A stretch of DNA of 64,000 nucleotides from NCBI RefSeq assembly GCF_033568475.1, contig NC_133122.1, positions 154,869,361 to 154,933,360 on the forward strand. The letters run 5' to 3'. The stretch comes from Henckelia pumila (taxonomy: Eukaryota > Streptophyta > Magnoliopsida > Lamiales > Gesneriaceae). A program made the position numbers and the translations under genes. This document shows positions 57,141-64,000 of this stretch, one piece after another. The notes beneath the pieces were generated by a model that saw only the letters and a list, made by a program, of their open reading frames with translations, made no database searches and had not been told where the DNA came from. How positions within the stretch are numbered: position 1 is the stretch's first letter; every line of letters begins with the position of its first letter.

Positions 57141-58897
57141 CTGTCCTTTTAGATCCAAAGCGTCGCCACAAGCGTACGAATGACAAAATGTGAGGATAGG
57201 GATTACCTTTCTTTCAGGTACACATCTTCAAATGACTTGACCAGCGCAATGTTTTCACAAGTACATGTCATCCCACACATAGTACTTAGCATCACTTCTG
57301 ACTTTATCTCTCTGCGCTTTAGAAAATTCAGAGGAAAACTCAATAGTAACTAAATAATTGACAATATGTGCAAACCAGGGTAATGCTGTGCTCGCGAAAA
57401 ATAGTTGCTCGTCAAGAAATTATTCTCGTAAACACAGTTCCTCATCAATGTGGACCAACCGGCTCAAGTGATCAGCCACTCTAGTCTTTGTTCCTCTCTT
57501 ATCCTTGATCTCCAAATCAAATTCACTTAGGAGCAGTATCCATCTTATTACCCTTGGCTTAGCCTCTTTCTTTGCCATTAGAAAACAAAGAGCTGCATGA
57601 TCAGAATAAACAATAACTTTAGTACCAATTAAATAAGATCGGAATTTTTTTAAAGCAAAAACTACAGCTAAAAGCTCCTTCTCAGTGGTTGAATAATATT
57701 GTTGGGCATCATTCAGAATGCGCGAAGTGTAGTAGATGGCATGCGATGCTTTCCCAACTCATTGTCCAAAAACAACACCTACCGCATAGTCGCTGGCATC
57801 ACACATGATTTTGAATGGTTTACTCTAGTCAGGGTTTTGGATTATAGGTGAAAAAGTCAATGAGTCTTTCAGTTTGTCAAAAGAAGTTTTGCATGAATAA
57901 TCAAACTCAAAAGTGAAATCTTTTTGCAACAGCTTGCACATGGGTGATGCGATTTTTGCAAAGTTCTAAATGTATCTCCAATAAAAACCTGCATGTCCAA
58001 GAAAAGAACGCACTTCCCGCACACAAGTGGGATAAGGTAGATTGTGAATAATATCAATTTTAGCTTTGTCTACCTCAATATCCTTAGAAGAAACCACATG
58101 ACCTAAAACGATACCTTGCACAACTATAAAATGACATTTTTTAGAATTCAAAACAAGGTTTGTTTCCACACACCTTTTGAGAACAAGAACAAGGTTAGAC
58201 AAGAATTTCTCAAATGAGTCACCACAGACAGTAAAATCATCCATTAAAACCTCTAATACGTGCTCAATAAATCAGAGAAAATGCTAACCATATACCGCTG
58301 AAATGTGGCTGGTGCGTTGCAGAGTTCGAAGGGCATGCACCGATAAGCAAAGGTGCCAAACGGGCAGGTGAACGTCGTCTTTTCCTGGTCCTTCGATGTG
58401 ATTTAAATATGAAAATATCCAGAATATCCATCAAGAAAACAATATTAAGAATGACAAGCTAATCTTTCAAACATCTAATCAATAAAAGGTAAAGGAAAAT
58501 GGTCCTTTCGGGATTCAGCATTCAATTTCCTATAATCTATACAAACCCTCCACCCATTTTGAATTTGGGTGGGAACCAATTCGTCATTCTTGTCCTTCAC
58601 CACTGTAATTCCGGTTTTCTTGGGAATCACTTGAACAGGGCTAACCCACTTGCTGTCAGAAATGGGATAAATCACTCCAACTTCAAGAAGTTTGAGGATT
58701 TCTTCCTTTACCACCTCCATCATAGGTGGATTCAATTTCCTTTGCGGCTGACGCGAAGGGTTAGCTCCTTCTTCCATCAAAATCCTGTGCATACATGTAG
58801 AAGGGCTGATTCCTTTGATATCTACAATAGTCCATCCTATAGCAATTTTGTGCTCCTTCAAAACCTGTATGAGTTGCTCTTCTTGTTCGACCTCCAA
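57141..58897 (-). pseudogene. Athila reverse transcriptase and RNase H
   Basis: RT starts in the open stretch 58475-58897: LKEHKIAIGWTIVDIKGISP, HRILMEEGANPSRQPQRKLN, VQVIPKKTGITVVKD and WRVCIDYRKLN. A broken part (58250-58475) has FPFELCNAPATFQR-like sequence. The catalytic segment at 57966-58244 reads MDDFTVCGDSF (the M-D-D form usual in Athila), then VLNSKKCHF and VRSFLGHAGFYWRYI. RNase H continues to about 57500 with [31 protein letters not shown] and [20 protein letters not shown]. Several stops interrupt it. Confidence 0.9.
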
Positions 58898-58901
58898 GCT
58901 G

Positions 58902-60212
58902 CTAGAGATGATAACTGATAATGTTTTTCCTTCTCCTAGGAAAACATATTTGAGATACTTGGGAGGTCTTCAACTCAATTACTGGTGCCTGCAAAACGGA
59001 TGGAAGATGTCGAGCATTAGAGATTGGTAAAGAAATATAAGAAAGGTTACCTGACTGAGATAGCTCAGGTGCATGGTTCAGACTGAGCACGATTTCTTTC
59101 AATCCCTCCTTGAAGCAAACTTCCTCGTTTTCTTCTTGAATGGGTGCTACAATAGCCACCTCTAACTCATATTTTCTTGCAAACTCAAAACACTCTTGTG
59201 CCAAGAAATCCACGATATCAACAGAGTATACACAGTCATCACCATTAGGAAATTTCATGGAATCATAGATATTGAATTTAACAACCTCACCATCAAATTT
59301 CATAATAAGTGTACCATTGTGAACATCAATTTTAGTCCTTGACATTTTCAGAAATGGTCTTCCTAACAGAATAGGACTATTATGATCATCATTTTTCATG
59401 TCAAGTACATAAAAATCAGCAGGGAATACCAAGTTATTAACTTGCACTAACACATCTTCAACTACCACTCTAGGATATGCATTAAACCGATAAGCTAATT
59501 GTATAACCATTCCAGTTTTATTCAAATGACCAAGTTTCAAAGATGCATAAATAGAATATGACATGACATTGATTGATGCTCCTAGATCTAACATGACATT
59601 TTCCAGGCTAACATTCCCTATCGTACATGGAATAAAAAACATACATGGATCCTTGCATTTTGCAGGTAATTTTCTTTGTATCACAACAGACACATTCTCT
59701 CCCAACTCCACCTTTTGACACCCTTTCAATTTTCGTTTTCTCTTCGCAGTGCACAATTCCTTCAAAAACTTAGTATAGCGAGGTACCTGCTTAATAACAT
59801 CTAGTAATGGAATGTTTACCTCACATTTACGAAAGGTGTCATAGAGTTTCTTAATCCTTTCATCTTTCCTGGATTCTTTAAGTGCTAAGGAAAAAAGGGC
59901 TACAAGTTTATATTCTGAGAGAGACAGAAAATTACCTTTTTGCGTGTCTCCTTGAGTTGCTTCTTTATCATCCATCTTCAGCTCTTCATTCTGTTCTTTC
60001 TTTGACGGAACATCCACTACCTTTTCCTTGACCTTCAACTCTTTCCCATTCCTTAGAGTGATTGCACTAGCGTTCTCCTTTGGGTTAGGAACCGTTTGAG
60101 ATGGTAAGCTATTGTAATGTTGCGCCTCCAACTTGTTAATCGCAGTTGCGAGCTGTCCCCCTTGGGTGTTCAAATTTTGGATGCTTGCTCTAGTTTTCTG
60201 TTGAAAACTCAA
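58902..60212 (-). CDS. Athila gag C-terminus and protease, long open frame
   Basis: A 436-codon uninterrupted minus-strand frame. The N-terminal part is the gag C-terminal region (IQNLNTQGGQLATAINKLEA, TLRNGKELKVK, RKCEVNIPLLDVIKQVPRYT KF-type spacer). The retropepsin has NVMLDLGASINVMSYSIYAS (D-L-G-A active site) and PILLGRPFLKMSRTKIDVH. It ends RKNIISYHL just before RT, in a different frame. It is the longest intact TE frame of this element; gag upstream is broken, so no natural start is assured and it is probably not expressed alone. Confidence 0.9.
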   Translation of the reverse strand: MSFQQKTRASIQNLNTQGGQLATAINKLEAQHYNSLPSQTVPNPKENASAITLRNGKELKVKEKVVDVPSKKEQNEELKMDDKEATQGDTQKGNFLSLSEYKLVALFSLALKESRKDERIKKLYDTFRKCEVNIPLLDVIKQVPRYTKFLKELCTAKRKRKLKGCQKVELGENVSVVIQRKLPAKCKDPCMFFIPCTIGNVSLENVMLDLGASINVMSYSIYASLKLGHLNKTGMVIQLAYRFNAYPRVVVEDVLVQVNNLVFPADFYVLDMKNDDHNSPILLGRPFLKMSRTKIDVHNGTLIMKFDGEVVKFNIYDSMKFPNGDDCVYSVDIVDFLAQECFEFARKYELEVAIVAPIQEENEEVCFKEGLKEIVLSLNHAPELSQSGNLSYISLPISNARHLPSVLQAPVIELKTSQVSQICFPRRRKNIISYHL

Positions 60213-60231
60213 AGTATTAGTTGCAAGATAC

Positions 60232-61010
60232 TTAACTATATTTTTCTAGAAACTCATCAGGCGTTGGAATTTGAGGACGCTGTTGTGGTGGATGATACGG
60301 TGGTCTGTAAGATTGATTATTCAATTGTGCAGGAGGTGCAGGTAGATTCATCGGAGGGTTTTCGTATCTAAGATTAGAATGATCCTTCCAACCTGGATTG
60401 TATGTGTTGGAGTAAGGATCATATTTCCATTGTGGTGATCCAGGAAATCCTCCAGTTTCATTTACTTGTTCAACTGATTCCTCTTGGAGTGTGGGACACA
60501 TGTCAATTGCATGTCCCACTGCAGCGTAGATTCCACATGCCTTTGCAGTCTGTCCATTCCCTACAGCCATTTGACTCACAAGAGACGTTAGTTCAATTAG
60601 TTGTTGTTCAAGGAAAGAAACATTTACCTCATTATTTCTTCTGGGTGCATGATTGCTTCTGTTGGTGCCAAATTGCTAAGAATTGGCAGCCATGTTTTGT
60701 ATTAGGTTCCTTGCATCTCGTGGAGTTTTATCCACAAAAACTCCTCCACTGGCCGCATCTACCATGCTCTTGTTATGAGGCAACAAACCTTCATAGCAAT
60801 ATTGAATTAAAAGGTTTTCACTTATCTGATGTTGCGGACAGCTAGCACAAAGCTTCTTGAACCACTCCCAGTATTCATAAAGTGACTCCCCCATATGTTG
60901 CTTGATGTCATAGATTTCTTTTTTGATATTCGTTGCTCTCGAAGCGGGGAAATATTTCTCCAGAAATATTCTCTTCATTTCTGTGCAGGTAGTGATAGAT
61001 CCAGGAGGTA
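60232..61010 (-). pseudogene. Athila gag, middle part
   Basis: Two open stretches (60676-60978 and 60232-60579), separated by stops: RIFLEKYFPASRATNIKKEI, LYEYWEWFKKLCASCPQHQI, LLPHNKSMVDAASGGVFVDK, then a zinc-knuckle-like CGIYAAVGHAIDMC and an Asn/Pro-rich tail (YDPYSNTYNPGW). The hAT-type MITE interrupts the frame just upstream. Confidence 0.88.
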
Positions 61011-61018
61011 GATAGTAT
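61011..61018. repeat. TSD of hAT-type MITE (left)
   Basis: GATAGTAT, identical to 61722-61729. Confidence 0.93.
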
Positions 61019-61721
61019 TAGGGGTAGCAAATTTTATATAAATCCCGACCCGTCCCGATTCCCGACCCGAAATTTTCCCGACCTGAGTGGTCGGGATTTT
61101 TCCCGACCCAATTAATTTTGGGATCGGGATTGGGATAGGCTACTATTTCCGACGGGATTCCCGACTCGACCCGAATATAAAAATAATATTTTTTTAATAA
61201 TATTTTTTAATTAAAAAAATAATTTTTTTTAAAAATTTTATGTTTTAATATTAATATTTTTACAATTATATACCATAAAATTTTTTATATTTATATTTTT
61301 TAATATTATCATTGAGTTATAAATTTTTATTTTGTTTTTTTATTATTATGAATAAATATATGTTTTTTTTATTAATTAAATAGTTGTTTTAGTTTATTTG
61401 TAATGTACTAAAAAAAACTTTTAGTTTTTTAATGGTTATATATAAAGAAATTTTAATTTATTTGTAATGTATTAAAAAATTGTTTGATTTTTTTCATAAT
61501 TTTTTTTAAAAAATATTTTCATAGAATTTTTTTTAAAAAAAATATTATTCGGGATTACCCTCTCCCGACCCGACGGGATCCCGAATGTTCGGGATCCCGA
61601 ACATTCGGGTCCCGACACTTCTCGGGTGCGGGATCGGGAGAAAAAAAATATATCAATTCCTATCGGGACGGGAATCGGGTAAGGGGGTTACGGGACGGAT
61701 CCCGACCCGATTCCACCCCTA
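61019..61721. mobile_element. hAT-type MITE (703 bp) in Athila gag
   Basis: Ends TAGGGGT...ACCCCTA with a perfect 8-bp TSD, GATAGTAT, the hAT hallmark. Subterminal blocks of GGGAYYCGGG/CCCGACCCG type flank an AT-rich centre. There is no transposase, so it is non-autonomous. Confidence 0.92.
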
Positions 61722-61729
61722 GATAGTAT
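61722..61729. repeat. TSD of hAT-type MITE (right)
   Basis: GATAGTAT. Confidence 0.93.
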
Positions 61730-62160
61730 AGCCAGTCCTTTGCAGCATTCTTCAAGGAAAAAGGAAAAGCTCTTAATTGAATCTGCTCCTCCGTCACTCT
61801 GTGTGGTTTCATGCTCATGCATACGACGTGAAACTCCATCAGATTCTTGTGGGGATCCTCACCTACAAGACCATGAAAAGAAGGCAACAAGTTTATTAGC
61901 CCAGATTTTAACTCAAACGTAGCATTAGCTTCTAGAGTAGGAAAAGTAATGCATAAAGGTTGTTGATTTAGATCAGGAGTGCCAAATTGTCTCAGGCTTA
62001 GATTTGCATTTGCAGCCATCTCTTCCTCAAGATTTTCACTTGATGTTCGCCCTCTTCTACTCTCCGTCGAGTTTCTCTCAGTCGTCGGTGAAAAGTTCTG
62101 TCTATCTCCGGATCGTAGGATAATTCTTTTTCTAAAGATTCGCCTGCAGACATAAACGAC
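61730..62160 (-). pseudogene. Athila gag, N-terminal part
   Basis: Within the open stretch 61660-62304 the gag start is taken at the Met near 62020 (MAANANLSLRQFGTPDLNQQ). It then reads FHGLVGEDPHKNLMEFHVVC, HRVTEEQIQLRAFPFSLKNA and AKDWLYYL, the Athila gag core. Upstream Arg/Ser-rich residues may also belong to it. The MITE inserts directly after WLYYL. Confidence 0.88.
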
Positions 62161-62234
62161 CAAAGAAGTACTAGCAGTAAAGAAGGAACAACATAAGATA
62201 AAAGAATAACTAGAACACAAATAAATTAAACACC

Positions 62235-62253
62235 GTCCCCGGCAACGGCGCCA
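62235..62253 (-). other. primer-binding site (tRNA-Asp type)
   Basis: The minus strand reads TGGCGCCGTTGCCGGGGAC, identical to the outer Athila PBS, 8 nt after the 5' LTR end. Confidence 0.9.
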
Positions 62254-62261
62254 AAATTTGG

Positions 62262-62757
62262 TAGCAATTAGTCGTATCGTACCCAAATTACCCAAATCAC
62301 TCAAATAAATAAAAATATGTAGTAGCGGGAATAGAGATCGTTCCCACGAGAAAAGTAAAATTTATTTGAGTTCCTAAAAATACTAAATTAAATAAAAGGG
62401 GTTTTTGAGATTTTTGAAATTAACTACTAATAATTTAAAGCAAATTAAAAAAGAATGAAAGTTAATCAACTAGCATGCAAGTTTAAATTTATAACGAAGT
62501 AATCAATGAAAAACAAGCCTTGGTATCGGTCGACTACACCCTTGAAGTTATTCACTCGATCATCGATTCTCCAAAAATAATTGATTCTCATTGAATATTC
62601 ATCATTGGAAATTTAATTCCTATCTCAACTTAATTTTAGTTAACTAGACACAAGCGTTCTAAATTAACCCTTATCAATGAATTAACCAAAATACAAGTGA
62701 TTAAGATTTAAATCCAAGATATCATTCAAAATAGTGAAATTGATGAATTTTCTCCCC
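62262..62757 (-). repeat. partial 5' LTR of minus-strand Athila
   Basis: Aligns with 43560-44057. Homology stops at ATTGATGAAT, so about 940 bp of the LTR is missing. Confidence 0.88.
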
Positions 62758-63145
62758 AAATTTGAGTAGATAAGACCTGGTTTAAAGAATCAAATCTGGA
62801 GAAAAAAGAGAGAGAAAAAAAAAACTGAGGTTATTTGGTCCCATGACTCCATCTAAAAATAAGAAAACAACCGTTTCAAATATTTTACACACTTGCACAA
62901 CAGTTTCTACGATCCCCATACCATCACCTATAAATCTCCTCCTCCCGTCCCCTCTCCCCCCCCCCCCCCCCAAATTTGAGTAGAAAATACCTGATATAAA
63001 GCAACTCCCCTCCCCACCCCCCCCCCCCCCCCCACAAATTTGAGTAGAAAATACCTGATATAAAGCAACAAATCTGGAGAAAAAAGAGGAAGAAAAAAAA
63101 ACTGAGGTCGTTTAGTCCCATGACTCCATCTGAAAATAAGAAAAT
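62758..63145. repeat. duplicated segment with two poly-C runs, unknown
   Basis: Two diverged copies of about 110 bp (AAATTTGAGTAGATAAGACC... and AAATTTGAGTAGAAAATACC..., each reaching GACTCCATCTRAAAATAAG), with C runs at about 62957-62971 and 63018-63033. On the minus strand each copy reads FLF(L/S)DGVMG. I do not recognise the source. Confidence 0.6.
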
Positions 63146-63686
63146 AGTTTGCACAATTCCATCCGGGCTTTAGAAAGTGATTGAAATTTTATTCACTGTT
63201 CCATAGCTAAGTTTGCGGATTCCATGGGATTGTAGCTCCATTCGGGCTATAGACGAGGGGATTGAAATTCGAATCCTATCTTAGTTATAGCTAAGTTTGC
63301 GGGTAATTATTGGGGCTTAAAAAAAATCGGGTGCAAAATCCGGAGGTGCGTAATTATATCCCAAGAGAGTTGTGTTGTGTTTAAGGATTGTTGGAAGGAA
63401 GGGGCTCTTAATGGTGATACTCACACTGATGTGTCATAGGTCGGCGAACAGTCTTAAAACTATATCTTTTGAAGTTGCATTAGCTGGAATAACATGACAC
63501 ACACGTACGTTCACACTTGATTGAAAGTCTATCATGGAAAATCATGAGTAGTCGTAAGTTTGTTTTTGTATGTTGAAACTTTACTGAGGCTATGATGTCA
63601 TGATTCTTCCTTGCTTATGTTTTTTTTTGCATATTGTTTTTGCATATCTTGCTCGAGGGCGAGCAAAATTTAAATATGGAGAAATT
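63146..63686 (+). mobile_element. 3' non-coding region of a plus-strand Athila
   Basis: Carries CCATCCGGGCT-type direct repeats (63160-63305), the TAGCTGGAATAACATGACAC block and the polypurine tract (AAATTTAAATATGGAGAAAT, about 63665-63684) next to the LTR. It is the plus-strand counterpart of 49843-51600 and lacks everything upstream. Confidence 0.85.
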
Positions 63687-64000
63687 TGATAGTTGTGTTT
63701 TAGTTGCTTATTTTAATGTCTTTTTACCATTGTGTTGCATGCATTCATATGTTTTAATTATGTTTTTTTTTCATATTTTATGCATCCTGTCTACATAACA
63801 TGCTCCCGGGATTATAGTGTATAAAATGACATTTTGTTGAAAAAATTGCTCAGAATCATGCTCGCTCGATCTGCTGTTTTTCACCGGTCAAGCGACATAG
63901 AAAGTGAATGCGAGACAGAAGACCTCCCGCTCGATCTGCAACATTTCACCGATCGAGCGGGCACAAGGAGAAACAAAGAAGATGTTGAACAGAGCATGTC
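63687..64000 (+). repeat. 3' LTR of plus-strand Athila (cut by window edge)
   Basis: TGATAGTTGTGTTTTAGTTG onward; closely matches the inverted copy at 49530-49842, including two or more GATCGAGCG hairpin units. Confidence 0.9.

Larger units (their letters stand above)
43560..62757 (-). mobile_element. Athila-type Ty3/gypsy element with pol and env-position ORF, heavily nested
   Basis: Minus-strand order: partial 5' LTR (62262-62757), PBS, gag, protease, RT, RNase H, integrase, post-pol motif, GC-hairpin array, env-position ORF, repeats, polypurine tract, 3' LTR (43560-49842). Four later insertions lie inside it: a copia (44299-49137), an LTR piece (50117-51378), a solo LTR (54772-56668) and a hAT-type MITE (61019-61721). 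Without them it would be about 11 kb, the usual Athila size. Its 5' LTR is cut after about 500 of about 1440 bp. Stops and frameshifts occur in most ORFs. Confidence 0.92.

Noticed and set aside
1..64000. tRNA or rRNA genes
   Set aside because: No cloverleaf or rRNA signature seen; the tRNA-like words found are primer-binding sites.

Overview
The window is plant nuclear DNA, most likely from a eudicot. It holds Ty1/copia and Ty3/gypsy (Athila-type and Tekay/Del-like) LTR retrotransposons, a hAT-type MITE, CACTA remnants, and one intron-containing host gene whose protein resembles the UBE3D (HECT-like, E2-binding) family. There is no sign of bacterial or organellar organisation. Nearly all other coding sequence belongs to transposable elements and most of it is broken.

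Layout. 1-3501: 5' part of a minus-strand copia element that runs off the left edge. 3540-4020: minus-strand relic of a CACTA (Transposase_21-type) transposase. 4735-5138: decayed exons resembling a SYP13-type syntaxin, also minus strand. 5140-10126: a complete, degenerate Tork/Tnt1-like copia with a perfect 5-bp target-site duplication (TSD). 10132-10924: gene-like leader sequence of unknown identity. 10925-25518: an Athila-type element (outer) holding a second Athila-type element (inner, 14371-20935) inside its protease. Both lack RT, RNase H and integrase; the outer one keeps an ORF of the 'putative plant transposon protein' kind in the env position. 25519-25881: a CACTA terminus with hairpin subterminal repeats. 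27.4-32.87 kb: a minus-strand, badly decayed Tekay/Del-like gypsy. 32868-35353: a 5'-truncated copia. 35870-38173: a long-TIR, MITE-like element ending about 80 bp before the host gene. 38252-41323: host gene, five exons. 41.3-43.56 kb: minisatellite and unassigned DNA.

43560-62757 is a third Athila-type element (minus strand) with gag-PR-RT-RH-INT and the env-position ORF. It is broken by four later insertions: a very young copia in its 3' LTR (44299-49137), a truncated Tekay-like LTR (50117-51378), a solo Tekay-like LTR in integrase (54772-56668, perfect TSD) and a hAT-type MITE in gag (61019-61721, perfect 8-bp TSD). Its 5' LTR is cut off at about 62757. The 3' end of a related Athila in the opposite orientation runs from 63146 to the right edge.

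The most interesting signals are: (i) all three Athila families carry arrays of short GC-rich palindromes in the LTR (just upstream of a TATA box in the outer and inner families), and the two that keep the env-position ORF carry a second array just upstream of it; (ii) two Athila derivatives lost pol but kept the conserved post-pol motif; (iii) a copia with LTRs differing at one site in 211 has eight in-frame stops, each explicable by one G:C-to-A:T transition, which suggests it was copied from an already dead master; (iv) CACTA terminus, syntaxin exons and CACTA transposase lie in one orientation and may be one gene-capturing CACTA element later split by retrotransposons; (v) the host gene needs a GC-AG intron to keep its reading frame.
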